Counted from the stretch's first letter, positions 37,327 to 44,472 are shown. The stretch is 64,000 nt of DNA from Segatella copri (GCF_019249655.2 NZ_CP137557.1:2203001-2267000); one strand, 5' to 3'. Translations and numbers: made by a program. Notes: generated by a model from the sequence alone, not told the origin.

Positions 37327-37713
37327 GTGCTTATACTTCTTGTCATTTTAATCATTCTGCTTCATTTTAATACCCTATTAAAACGATGCAAAACCGTCAA
37401 TAACCAATAGATATACAACAGGTTTTTCTATTTTATGCTTATACTTTTCCTTGCTGAAAGGATAGCCAGTTATAGGAGGATTTCATTCATCGACTTCTGG
37501 GAATAGGTAATAATTCTGTTGCGAAGGTAACGGTTCTGTCTTATCTTTACAAGGTCAGGGCGCTGCTTTGCTGAAAAATCTCCACACCATTCGGGTAGTA
37601 TTTTGCAGACAAAACCTTGTATGGATAGCCATAACACCTTCTGGATGCAACATAATTTTTAACCATCCCCGAAGTAGTTGATCTACGAAAGGGAGATAAA
37701 ATCAGATGGCATT
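37327..37713 (+). ncRNA. Possible structured leader upstream of the Cys-rich genes
   Basis: No gene is visible. TACAAGGT (37548-37555) pairs perfectly with ACCTTGTA (37614-37621); within it TTTG-CTG-AAAAT faces ATTTT-GCAG-CAAA. The element is preceded by TATCTTTA at 37542, one base off the -7 consensus. It may be a small RNA or a 5' leader of the gene at 37714. Confidence 0.35.
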
Positions 37714-38064
37714 ATGACAACAATGAAATCAATTCTCAGCCGACTAACCCAGGCGGTGAACGGCACAGACAAGGAACTCTTCAGTGAGCAGGAGTTGAAC
37801 CAGTTTGCTTCATTCTATCTTGACAAATGGGATGAGAACACAAGCGAGGACGTGGTGGCAGAGTCTTTCGTGGACTATTGGTGGAACACCGACAGGGCTT
37901 GCAGACGATGCTCTGAATGCGGCAAGCTGATGCGTGAGGGTTATTGTGCAGACATGGGAGTAGCCTACTATTGCAGCAAGGACTGTCTGCATAGCGACTT
38001 CACAGATGAGGAATGGGCAGAGGAATGTGAATCCAACGACCAGAGTTATTATACAGAATGGTAA
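37714..38064 (+). CDS. Cys-rich (zinc-binding) protein of unknown function
   Basis: 116 aa from the ATG at 37714 (the upstream in-frame start is only TTG). A treble-clef-like cluster CRRCSECGKLMREGYC then YYCSKDCLHSDF makes a probable zinc site near residues 60-95; the rest is acidic. It is 20 bp upstream of a second Cys-rich gene. This pair occurs in Bacteroidales conjugative elements; role unknown. Confidence 0.6.
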   Translation: MTTMKSILSRLTQAVNGTDKELFSEQELNQFASFYLDKWDENTSEDVVAESFVDYWWNTDRACRRCSECGKLMREGYCADMGVAYYCSKDCLHSDFTDEEWAEECESNDQSYYTEW

Positions 38065-38084
38065 TCAAATAAATATACAAGACA

Positions 38085-38666
38085 ATGGCTAATCAGGCAA
38101 CAACAACCTATAAGGTTACAGGAACCCAAAAGGCAGTAAGCAACCTTTGGAACACCCTTCAGCGCATGGAGGTGAACAGCAGGAACATCTGGCTGGATGA
38201 CCTTGCAAAGCACTATGGAATCGACTATCAGAAGAAGCACATCTGTGTGCGTGGTCACATCTACTGGGCAGAGTATGAGGAGGATGAAGACACCAGTCTG
38301 CTTTCCTTCGAGACCGAAACTGCCTGGGATGCTTGCAATGACCTCTTCTTTGAGATAAACCGACTCCTGGATGATGAACTGAGCATTTCCTACAGATGCT
38401 GCGAGTGTGGATGTGAGGTCTATTACACCCACGATGAAGGCGATTATTTTCCCGAAGAATGTTGTGTCAGCGCATCCGGCGAACCATTCGAGGATTGTTG
38501 TGATGATGTTTACGGCACTATCGGAGAAGCCATCAGGGAATGGACTTCCAAGACCGGCATTGAGCAGGGAGAGCGAACCGATGAGCAGATGATGGACTTC
38601 ATCAATGAATATGAGTATGAGGACGATGACACCTATTTCTACATCCGCACCTTCACTTTTGAATAA
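38085..38666 (+). CDS. Acidic Cys-rich protein of unknown function
   Basis: A 193 aa acidic protein. The start (TTYKVTGTQKAVSNLWNTLQ) is followed by a glycine-free acidic region and a Cys motif YRCCECGCEVYYTHDEGDYF. It shares the Cys-cluster character of 37714-38064 but no close sequence. Co-oriented and probably co-transcribed; no known function. Confidence 0.55.
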   Translation: MANQATTTYKVTGTQKAVSNLWNTLQRMEVNSRNIWLDDLAKHYGIDYQKKHICVRGHIYWAEYEEDEDTSLLSFETETAWDACNDLFFEINRLLDDELSISYRCCECGCEVYYTHDEGDYFPEECCVSASGEPFEDCCDDVYGTIGEAIREWTSKTGIEQGERTDEQMMDFINEYEYEDDDTYFYIRTFTFE

Positions 38667-38753
38667 ATGATACCTCAAATCCTGACGTTTCCCCTGACAC
38701 TTTGGGTTGTTAGGGGAAGCGTGAAGGAACTTTCGCCAGATACCCGTACCTTT

Positions 38754-38825
38754 GTACACGTTAATACATGTAGCCACGTACACGTGGAGCCATGTACACA
38801 TGAATACGTTAATACATATATACAA
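38754..38825 (+). repeat. Iterated ATAC/GTAC repeats, cluster 1 (centromere-like)
   Basis: Motifs GTACACGTTAATACATGT and GTACACATGAATACGTTAAT overlap in a tandem, partly palindromic array immediately before parA. Related arrays lie at 39946-40046, 40842-40894 and 43191-43255. Confidence 0.65.
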
Positions 38826-38838
38826 AAGATTTTATATT

Positions 38839-39591
38839 ATGTCATTGAAAATCATTACATTCGCCAATCATAAAGGTGGCGTTTCGAAGACCACCTCTAC
38901 AGCCTCCATCGGGGCTTGTATGGCACGTATGGGCAAGAAAGTCCTGCTCATAGACCTTGACGGTCAGGCAAATCTTACCCTGTATTTCATCCCAAATGAA
39001 GATGAGGTGCAGGCAAGTATCTTTGACTCTCTGGTTGATGGCGCACCCCTGCCAGTGAAGCACGTCAGGGAGAACCTCGACCTCGTTCCTTCCTCCCTCG
39101 AAATGGCAAGCGCAGAGATTGCCTTGACCAATCTCCTGGCAAGAGAACAGCTGCTGAGCCGACTGCTCGAACCCGTGAAGCAGAACTATGACTACATTCT
39201 CATAGACTGTCCTCCATCTTTGGGAATTGTTACCACAAACGCTTTCCTTGCTGCAGATGAAATCATCGTTCCGATGACTCCAGAGCTTCTTCCTCTGAAA
39301 GGAATGCGAATGCTCGATTCCTTTGTCTCGACCTTGCAGCGAGTGAAGCCGAACCTCAGACTTGGAGGAGTCTTTATCGCCAGATTCAACCATCGCAAAT
39401 TGAACAAGGTGGTTGAGCAAGCCGTGAAGTCCCGTTATGAGACTATCACCATGAAGACTCGCATCCGAGAAAACATCGCCCTGGCAGAATCGGCAGGCAG
39501 CGGTCAGAGCATCTTCGAGTACGACCCTCAGTCGAACGGAGCGAAGGACTATCAGGCATTGACAGAAGAAATTATTTCACGTAATCAGTAA
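38839..39591 (+). CDS. ParA-family partition ATPase
   Basis: A 250 aa ParA/MinD-type ATPase. Deviant Walker A NHKGGVSKTTSTASIG at about residues 9-24, Walker A' LIDLDGQANLTLYF, and DYILIDCPPSLGI as Walker B. Start chosen at the ATG at 38839, since the longer frame runs into the repeat array. Plasmids and large ICEs use it for segregation. The downstream small gene starts 5 bp later and is likely the centromere-binding partner. Confidence 0.88.
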   Translation: MSLKIITFANHKGGVSKTTSTASIGACMARMGKKVLLIDLDGQANLTLYFIPNEDEVQASIFDSLVDGAPLPVKHVRENLDLVPSSLEMASAEIALTNLLAREQLLSRLLEPVKQNYDYILIDCPPSLGIVTTNAFLAADEIIVPMTPELLPLKGMRMLDSFVSTLQRVKPNLRLGGVFIARFNHRKLNKVVEQAVKSRYETITMKTRIRENIALAESAGSGQSIFEYDPQSNGAKDYQALTEEIISRNQ

Positions 39592-39596
39592 AGACT

Positions 39597-39941
39597 ATGG
39601 CAAAGAAGAATATGGACATCCTGCTTGGCAACATTCTCGGTAAGGCTGCCATTCATCCGCAGGACAGATTTGACAGGTCTCCTGGGAATCCTCAGGAGCA
39701 ACAGATTTCTGCTCCCAACTCTCAGACAGAGAGCGATTCGCCCAATGATGAACCCTGGCGACATTTCTCCTTTATCTGCTCAAAGGAACTCGTTGACAAG
39801 GTTCAGACCATCGCCCGAAAGGAAGGTTTCACCATCCGCTCCTTTATGGAATACGTCATGAAACAAGGCGTTGAAGCGTATGAGTCGAAATATGGTAAGG
39901 TCAAGAAAATCAGGACTAAAACCATCCGAGAAGTTATGTAG
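39597..39941 (+). CDS. Small ParA partner, ribbon-helix-helix-like
   Basis: A 114 aa protein with a disordered N-terminus and a C-terminal HFSFICSKELVDKVQTIARK, EGFTIRSFMEYVMKQGVEAY segment that looks like a ribbon-helix-helix DNA-binding domain, of the DUF3408/ParB-analogue sort. It follows parA after 5 bp. Probably binds the flanking repeat clusters; inference. Confidence 0.65.
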   Translation: MAKKNMDILLGNILGKAAIHPQDRFDRSPGNPQEQQISAPNSQTESDSPNDEPWRHFSFICSKELVDKVQTIARKEGFTIRSFMEYVMKQGVEAYESKYGKVKKIRTKTIREVM

Positions 39942-39945
39942 AAAG

Positions 39946-40046
39946 TGTGGACGTGTAGCCATGTACACATGAATACATTGATACACGTGTACGTTGATAC
40001 TTATATACATATAGACGTTAATACATGTCCACATGTGGATATGAAT
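39946..40046 (+). repeat. Iterated ATAC/GTAC repeats, cluster 2
   Basis: The sequence continues the cluster-1 motif: GTACACATGAATACATTGAT, ACACGTGTACGTTGATAC, TAGACGTTAATACATG and CCACATGTGG. It follows directly after the parA partner gene. Confidence 0.65.
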
Positions 40047-40081
40047 ATAATGAAATTAAATAACATCAAAAACGAAAAGTC

Positions 40082-40588
40082 ATGAAAATGAAAAAGTATC
40101 TTTCAATCGCCATCCTTCTGATGATGATGGCTTCACCAGTAGTATTCACCTCTTGCGGCAATGATGACCCGACGGAGGACATCGGAAATCCGGAAACAAA
40201 ACTGGACGTTTGGACAGAGCCATTCCACATCATGGGTGCGAATGTGGATGAGGTCAAGAGCTATATGGCTCAATCCATGAAGTGTTACCGCCAGGTGGCT
40301 GAGACTTCCGGCGACAACATCCCGTTGACCTATATGACAGGGCAGGGTAGTGAAGGCGTTCTTTACAGCTTCTCCCGTCTTGACGGTTCGCTCTATTCTG
40401 TCATTGATACGGAGCAAAGTGTGAACCGTGGGCTTGTCATTGACTATCTGAAGAAGCACTACACGCTTGTTTCAGCCGATGAAGCCAGCCTGCAGTACTG
40501 CTTCACCAACCAGGAAAAATCCATGGTGATTACAACCATGAAGATTTCAGACTCCTATTTCAATGTGAACTATTCATTGGTTTATTGA
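40082..40588 (+). CDS. Putative lipoprotein
   Basis: A 168 aa protein with a lipoprotein signal (KYLSIAILLMMMASPVVFTSC, acylated Cys followed by GNDDP). The rest shows a repeated beta/alpha pattern with no domain I know. It may be an entry-exclusion-like or unrelated surface protein. A 10-bp terminator follows. Confidence 0.6.
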   Translation: MKMKKYLSIAILLMMMASPVVFTSCGNDDPTEDIGNPETKLDVWTEPFHIMGANVDEVKSYMAQSMKCYRQVAETSGDNIPLTYMTGQGSEGVLYSFSRLDGSLYSVIDTEQSVNRGLVIDYLKKHYTLVSADEASLQYCFTNQEKSMVITTMKISDSYFNVNYSLVY

Positions 40589-40621
40589 TAGTAAAAGCCT
40601 TAAACATATATAAAAACAGGA

Positions 40622-40666
40622 TTTAACCCCGTAATCTGCAATAAAATTACAAATATCGGGGTTAAA
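40622..40666 (+). terminator. Terminator of the lipoprotein gene
   Basis: TTTAACCCCG pairs perfectly with CGGGGTTAAA (40657-40666) over a 25-nt A/T loop, with T-rich sequence after it. Confidence 0.65.
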
Positions 40667-40706
40667 ACGGTTTTTATGGTGCGACAGAGGTAATTTAATC
40701 GTTGAA

Positions 40707-40790
40707 AATCCAGCAAAAGAAAGTTGCTGTTTTTGTACGCAGATATTCGTATATGAATACTTCGATGCAAAAATAGCAACTTTTTGGATT
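40707..40790 (+). ncRNA. Long hairpin upstream of the tRNA array
   Basis: Nested stems AATCCA/TGGATT, AAAGTTGCT (40720-40728)/AGCAACTTT (40775-40783) and TTTTTG/CAAAAA close an 84-nt structure with an ATTC/GAAT tip. CGTCC/GGACG forms a second short hairpin just after it. It could be a small RNA or a transcript end. Confidence 0.45.
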
Positions 40791-40841
40791 ACGTCCGCAC
40801 TGTGGACGCAATTAGGAAAATCTAACTTTCATTGTTGTTGG

Positions 40842-40894
40842 TCATGTGGACGTGAATACATGTATATATGTATAGGTGTGTACATGAATACACA
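40842..40894 (+). repeat. Iterated ATAC/GTAC repeats, cluster 3
   Basis: Contains GGACGTGAATACATGTATAT, TAGGTGTGTACATGAATACA. The phrase GATAGGTGTGTACRTG recurs in cluster 4. It lies between the lipoprotein gene and the tRNA promoter. Confidence 0.6.
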
Positions 40895-41017
40895 TTCAAA
40901 AACCGTAAAATGCCGAAAAAGAGACTCTTTAAAGCCTTTTTTCTGGAAAAATCGCTCAAAAAACAACTTTTTTGAAACTTTTTCCTTGCTACGAAAAAAG
41001 ACTTCACTCTCCCTTTA

Positions 41018-41025
41018 TACCTTTG
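41018..41025 (+). promoter_or_regulatory. Promoter of the tRNA operon
   Basis: TACCTTTG is a perfect TAnnTTTG element, 14 bp before the first tRNA. One transcript could cover all ten tRNAs to the terminator at 41875-41918. Confidence 0.65.
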
Positions 41026-41039
41026 CATCATCAAAACAA

Positions 41040-41124
41040 GGAAGTATGGGTGAGCGGCTTAAACCAGCACACTGCTAACGTGCCGGACCGAAAGGTTCCG
41101 AAGGTTCGAATCCTTCTGCTTCCG
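41040..41124 (+). tRNA. tRNA-Ser (GCT)
   Basis: Acceptor GGAAGTA/TGCTTCC, anticodon loop CTGCTAA, long variable arm as expected for serine, T-loop TTCGAAT. The inner pair of the anticodon stem is A-C. First of ten tRNA genes. Confidence 0.88.
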
Positions 41125-41130
41125 CACTTT

Positions 41131-41205
41131 GGCTCGTTAGCTCAGTTGGAGCAGAGCACGACGCTACGAACGTCGGTGTCGGGAGTTCGAGTCTCTCACG
41201 AGTCA
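41131..41205 (+). tRNA. tRNA-Arg (ACG)
   Basis: Acceptor GGCTCGT/ACGAGTC, anticodon stem CGACG/CGTCG with loop CTACGAA, T-loop TTCGAGT. Confidence 0.9.
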
Positions 41206-41212
41206 CAATATT

Positions 41213-41298
41213 GGAGGTTTGGCAGAGTTGGTCTATTGCACCGGTCTTGAAAACCGGCAGGCGGCAACGTCTCAAAGGTCCGAATCCTTTAGCCTCCG
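41213..41298 (+). tRNA. tRNA-Ser (TGA)
   Basis: Acceptor GGAGGTT/AGCCTCC, anticodon stem CCGGT/ACCGG with loop CTTGAAA, long variable arm (GGCGGCAACGTC), consistent with serine. Confidence 0.88.
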
Positions 41299-41304
41299 CA
41301 AACT

Positions 41305-41375
41305 TGCCCTATCGCATAACGGTAGTGCGGCAGATTCTGGATCTGCAAGTGGTGGTTCGATTCCATCTGGGGCAA
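41305..41375 (+). tRNA. tRNA-Gln (CTG)
   Basis: Acceptor TGCCCTA/TGGGGCA, anticodon stem GCAGA/TCTGC with loop TTCTGGA, T-loop TTCGATT. The weak U1-A72 pair is a glutamine feature. Confidence 0.88.
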
Positions 41376-41384
41376 CATCAGTAA

Positions 41385-41457
41385 GGAGCTTTGGCAGACT
41401 TGGTGTATGCGCGGGACTGAAAATCCCGAGAACGTGGTTCGACTCCACGAGGCTCCA
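41385..41457 (+). tRNA. tRNA-Phe (GAA)
   Basis: Acceptor GGAGCTT/AGGCTCC, anticodon stem CGGGA/TCCCG with loop CTGAAAA, T-loop TTCGACT. Confidence 0.9.
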
Positions 41458-41465
41458 CTTTAAAA

Positions 41466-41549
41466 TTCGGGAGTGCTCCAGTGGCAACGAGGGCGGACTG
41501 TAAATCCGCTGTCTGATGACTTCGTAGGTTCGAGTCCTACCTCCCGAAC
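41466..41549 (+). tRNA. tRNA-Tyr (GTA)
   Basis: Acceptor TTCGGGA/TCCCGAA, anticodon stem GCGGA/TCCGC with loop CTGTAAA, long variable arm typical of bacterial tyrosine tRNA. Confidence 0.88.
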
Positions 41550-41555
41550 TCAACT

Positions 41556-41626
41556 TGCCCTATGGTATAATGGTAGCACAACGGGTTTTGGTCCTGTTAG
41601 CGAAGGTTCGATTCCTTCTGGGGCGA
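41556..41626 (+). tRNA. tRNA-Gln (TTG)
   Basis: Acceptor TGCCCTA/TGGGGCG (U1-G72), anticodon stem ACGGG/CCTGT with loop TTTTGGT, T-loop TTCGATT. Clearly related to the Gln-CTG gene. Confidence 0.87.
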
Positions 41627-41639
41627 CAAGTTAAAAAAC

Positions 41640-41711
41640 AATTCCATGGTGTAATTGGTAGCATACCAGATTTCAGATCTGGAGGTGGTGGTTCGAATCC
41701 ATCTGGAGTTT
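41640..41711 (+). tRNA. tRNA with anticodon TCA (UGA-reading, suppressor candidate)
   Basis: Acceptor AATTCCA/TGGAGTT, anticodon stem CCAGA/TCTGG around loop TTTCAGA, which puts T-C-A at positions 34-36; T-stem GGTGG/CCATC with loop TTCGAAT. The length (72 nt) and absence of a long variable arm exclude selenocysteine tRNA. The D-arm (GTAATTGGTAGC) and loop with G37 resemble the two glutamine tRNAs of this array, so it probably derives from a Gln tRNA and would insert an amino acid at UGA. Charging identity is unknown: the discriminator is T, unlike the A in the Gln tRNAs. Confidence 0.75.
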
Positions 41712-41715
41712 ATAT

Positions 41716-41790
41716 GGAGTTTGTAGCTCAGTTGGTAGAGTGCCAGGTTGTGGCTCTGGTGGTCATGGGTTCGATCCCCATCAAACTCCC
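41716..41790 (+). tRNA. tRNA-His (GTG)
   Basis: Acceptor GGAGTTT/AAACTCC with discriminator C73 as in bacterial histidine tRNA, anticodon stem CCAGG/TCTGG with loop TTGTGGC. Confidence 0.88.
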
Positions 41791-41794
41791 AAAT

Positions 41795-41866
41795 GCTTCA
41801 ATAGCACAGTGGTAGTGCAGCTCCCTTGTAATGAGCAGGTCGTAGGTCCGAATCCTACTTGAAGCT
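41795..41866 (+). tRNA. tRNA-Thr (TGT)
   Basis: Acceptor GCTTCAA/TTGAAGC, anticodon loop CTTGTAA, T-stem GTAGG/CCTAC with loop TCCGAAT. The inner pair of the anticodon stem is C-T. Last tRNA before the terminator. Confidence 0.85.
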
Positions 41867-41874
41867 CTACATAA

Positions 41875-41918
41875 GAAAGGCTTCTCTTCAGGCAGTTTTG
41901 CTTGAAAAGAAGCCTTTC
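41875..41918 (+). terminator. Terminator of the tRNA array
   Basis: GAAAGGCTTCT pairs with AGAAGCCTTTC, extended inside by TTCA/TTGAA, 9 bp after the last tRNA. Confidence 0.75.
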
Positions 41919-41976
41919 AGCTTTCTTGTAAGACGATGTCTTGCTGATGTTCGTTCATAATTTTCCTCCTTTATCC

Positions 41977-42390
41977 TTATACAAAGTTCAGAATAGATTT
42001 GAGTCTGTTCTGTACCTTGTTTAGCACCTGAATGGTGTCTTCGTTATTCTTATCCTTCTTGTTTTCAAGAAGAACGATAGCCTTCTTTATCAGCTTGCAG
42101 TCCTCTATGGATAAAGGCATTTCAGTGATAGAATAGTCAGGGTCAGCGTATCTGTAGTATATTCTATCATAAACCTCGATAGGAGCATTGTAGCCCAGTT
42201 TGTCAGATCTCATAATCTCTATATCCATCTGAACAGTTCTGGCGCATACTCCTTTGGTGATTCCCTCCATGTCGTAGAGAGCATCGCTACATGCCTCCAC
42301 GAGATCATCGAGAGTCCATCTTCTGTATCTGTTTCTCAAACAGTTGTCTATAGTTTTGTACCTTATTAAGGCATTCTTATTTGCTGGCAT
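41977..42390 (-). CDS. Truncated HTH (WYL-regulator type) protein
   Basis: A 137 aa protein matching the N-terminal HTH part of WYL-domain regulators (ALIRYKTIDNCLRNRYRRWT, CARTVQMDIEIMRS, YDRIYYRYADPDYSITEMPL). Full-length relatives are about 300 aa and continue into a WYL ligand-binding domain; here the frame ends in TAA just after the linker. A very short frame with a good ribosome-binding site (AAAGGAGG) lies directly downstream. Probably a regulator that lost its sensor domain, or a short dominant-negative form. Confidence 0.6.
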   Translation of the reverse strand: MPANKNALIRYKTIDNCLRNRYRRWTLDDLVEACSDALYDMEGITKGVCARTVQMDIEIMRSDKLGYNAPIEVYDRIYYRYADPDYSITEMPLSIEDCKLIKKAIVLLENKKDKNNEDTIQVLNKVQNRLKSILNFV

Positions 42391-42874
42391 AGTTCTTTCA
42401 TTTTAAGCGTAAAAAAATGGTTGGATTTCATCCAGCTTTTTCTCTTTATGTCAGAGCAGATGCAAGCATTTGGCTAAAATGAAAAAGTTGGATTCTCCCG
42501 GCAAGGAAACTCCAACTCTTTCGTATTATCTTTGTTCTCTGTGGGGCACGCTGCTACGATGCCCGATAGAAATAACTATGCGAATAATGATGTGGGAATC
42601 CTATACCGGCTGTATCTGATGTACTTGATGTATGTACATAACTATTCCGCTCAAAGCGTCGATAGCTCTGAACGAATGATTGTGATGTTATGTGCATATT
42701 TAAATTCATTTCCGTATAGGATTTTTATATTTTTACTTTTTATTTGTCTAATTCGGGTGCAAAGATACAAAAATAGTGCGAAATCTTTTTGCGTAGCAGC
42801 AAAAAAAATGGTATAAACATTCGGATTTTAAGCAAAAAGAGCTGTTCCTATAGTGATAATCGGCTGATTTTCCC
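42391..42874 (+). other. Intergenic with promoter and hairpin
   Basis: GTTGGA/TCCAAC form a hairpin at about 42489-42516 and TATCTTTG (42525-42532) is a plus-strand promoter element. A transcript from it would begin with a GGGCA/TGCCC hairpin and run toward the RNA repeats. I cannot assign a product. Confidence 0.4.
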
Positions 42875-42896
42875 TGATAATGCTTCGCCCCACACC

Positions 42897-43116
42897 ATGA
42901 AGGATGCTACTGGAGTTCCACCTGATAGACTTTGCAGTTATGTCAGCAGAGCATGACGTAATTGCAAAGCCCCTCAGTCGGAAGGTGCCCACGAAACGAC
43001 ATACGGTAGCTTACAAACTGAGTAGTTGGGACGCAAGCGATTCCCACTTAATCAGTTTGACACTACTGCATGTCCATTCGTCGAGAAGGGCACTGGCTCA
43101 CAGCATCCTCCTTCAT
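42897..43116 (+). ncRNA. Ornate structured RNA, copy 1
   Basis: About 220 nt closed by ATGAAGG (42897-42903)/CCTTCAT (43110-43116), with ATGCT/AGCAT continuing it across a bulge. Inside are a 15-17 bp hairpin (CTTTGCAGTTATGTC with its complement, about 42954-42993), a stem GTGCCC/GGGCAC with ACGAA/TTCGT, and a multi-part arm with CAAACTGA/TCAGTTTG and a GGGA-CGC/GCG-TCCC tip. Copy 2 keeps this fold. A 94-codon frame crosses it but six of the seven base differences would change its protein, so I read it as RNA. Confidence 0.65.
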
Positions 43117-43190
43117 TTTCCCTCCCTTCCACCTTATTATAATATCCTGCATTTCGTTTTTATAGGCATTATAGTCTTCCTCTTTTAAAA

Positions 43191-43255
43191 TGTATTCATG
43201 TGTACGTGAATACATATATACATGGATAGGTGTGTACGTGTACACATGAATACAG
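43191..43255 (+). repeat. Iterated ATAC/GTAC repeats, cluster 4
   Basis: TGTGTACGTGAATACATATA and GTGTACGTGTACACATGAAT belong to the same motif set as clusters 1-3. It sits between the two structured RNA copies. Confidence 0.6.
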
Positions 43256-43340
43256 CTTGAAACCCTCATACCATGATGAGTAGCAGGCCTTTATAGATTT
43301 GCATTTTTATAAACAAGATGATAATGCTTCGCCCCACACC

Positions 43341-43560
43341 ATGAAGGATGCTACTGGAGTTCCACCTGATAGACTTTGCATTTATGTCAGCAGAGCATGA
43401 CGTAAGTGCAAAGTCCCTCAGTCGGAAGGTGCCCACGAAACGACATCCGGTAGCTTACAAACTGAGTAGGTGGGACGCATGCGATTCCCACTTAATCAGT
43501 TTGACACTACTGCATGTTCATTCGTCGAGAAGGGCACTGGCTCACAGCATCCTCCTTCAT
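43341..43560 (+). ncRNA. Ornate structured RNA, copy 2
   Basis: Same 275-bp unit (43319-43593) at offset 444 from copy 1, with seven substitutions. One pair changes G-U to U-G in the long hairpin, and another changes G-C to G-U in an arm, so pairing is kept. A -33-like TTTG (about 43299) lies 20 bp before TAATGCTTCG, giving this copy its own promoter. No known RNA family recognised. Confidence 0.65.
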
Positions 43561-43671
43561 TTTCCCTCCCTTCCACCTTATTATAATATCCTGGTCTTCC
43601 TCTTTATAGGCATTCTGTCTTTCCTTTTATAAATCTGTCGGCTTTTCTTCTTTATAATCTTCGCCCACGCC

Positions 43672-43788
43672 ATAGTCCAGTAAGCATGAACAGTTAGTCA
43701 GGGTGTTGTTCTTTCGCAGGCCGATTATATTGACTTACGAAGGAACAACACCCTGGCTTTTAAAACTGTTGATACTTGCTTGGACTAT
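43672..43788 (+). ncRNA. Long-hairpin RNA sharing the repeat leader
   Basis: ATAGTCCA (43672-43679) pairs with TGGACTAT (43781-43788); AGCA/TGCT, AACAGTT/AACTGTT and a perfect 13-bp CAGGGTGTTGTTC/GAACAACACCCTG continue inward. A T-run follows at 43798. Upstream TATAATCTTCGCCCACGCC resembles the leader of both ornate RNA copies (ATAATGCTTCGCCCCACACC), suggesting a shared promoter type. Confidence 0.55.
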
Positions 43789-44094
43789 TCCCACCCGGCT
43801 TTTTTTATCCCTTCAGTCATTCCCTGTTATATTTTTTCTTCTTACTGAAACCAGAAGTCTATGATTCCGTATCGTCTTTGGGATTTCGGGATTCTTTTTC
43901 TGCAAAGTTATCGCGTATTTGGCAAATAGCAAGTCGTGATTCGGTAACAATCTTCCTTTTTCATGAAACATGCAAAAGAGTATTCTTCCCATCAGACTTG
44001 CCTTATTGCCTTGTACGCACTTTGAAAAGCAGAAAAAGCTTCCCGATCCCAAGTCCGAAAGGACTTAACGAAAGGGAGAAAAAATTTAGAGACT

Positions 44095-44472
44095 ATGGCA
44101 AAAGATTTCAACAACCGCCTGATTACTCCAGAATTGGAGAAGGCAATGCAGGACTATCCGCTCTATTCCCAGGATAGCAAGAAGAAGGATGCAGTTTGCA
44201 TCGCAGTGTTTTTCATCGGCAACGCTCGCTGGTACATTCTTGAAGGACAGCGAGAGAATGATGATTTTGTGCTCTTTGGCATCGTTGTAGGTCTGGCAGA
44301 GACTGAGTACAGCTACATTTCTGCCAATGAAATGGCAAGTGTAGAGCTGGACGCAACCAAGTTCGGACTCGGCAAGGTCAGAGTGGAGCAGAGAAAGCCA
44401 TTCCAACCATGTCAGCTTTCTGAAATCATTGACAGAGAGTTGCAGTCTTTCCTCAGCAGACTTTACGATTGA
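44095..44472 (+). CDS. DUF2958 protein
   Basis: A 125 aa DUF2958 protein (LITPELEKAMQDYPLYSQ, AVCIAVFFIGNARWYILEGQ, GLGKVRVEQRKPF). The family is common on plasmids and ICEs of Bacteroidetes and Proteobacteria, function unknown. First gene of a rightward set with the phosphoribosyltransferase and SLOG genes. Confidence 0.75.
   Translation: MAKDFNNRLITPELEKAMQDYPLYSQDSKKKDAVCIAVFFIGNARWYILEGQRENDDFVLFGIVVGLAETEYSYISANEMASVELDATKFGLGKVRVEQRKPFQPCQLSEIIDRELQSFLSRLYD

Noticed and set aside
38752..40034. Leftward frames over the parA region with Val/Tyr/His-rich ends
   Set aside because: They are translations of the ATAC/GTAC repeat clusters and of the opposite strand of parA; no family resemblance.
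42875..43593. Retron or group II intron
   Set aside because: No reverse transcriptase gene lies nearby and no group II domain V motif was recognised.
42904..43632. Two 94-codon frames over the structured RNA repeats
   Set aside because: Six of the seven base differences between the copies would change the protein, while base pairs are kept; the sequence fits RNA better than protein.
43776..44177. Rightward frame of 133 codons
   Set aside because: It overlaps the DUF2958 gene start and the end of the hairpin RNA, and has Ser/Phe-rich composition typical of random frames.
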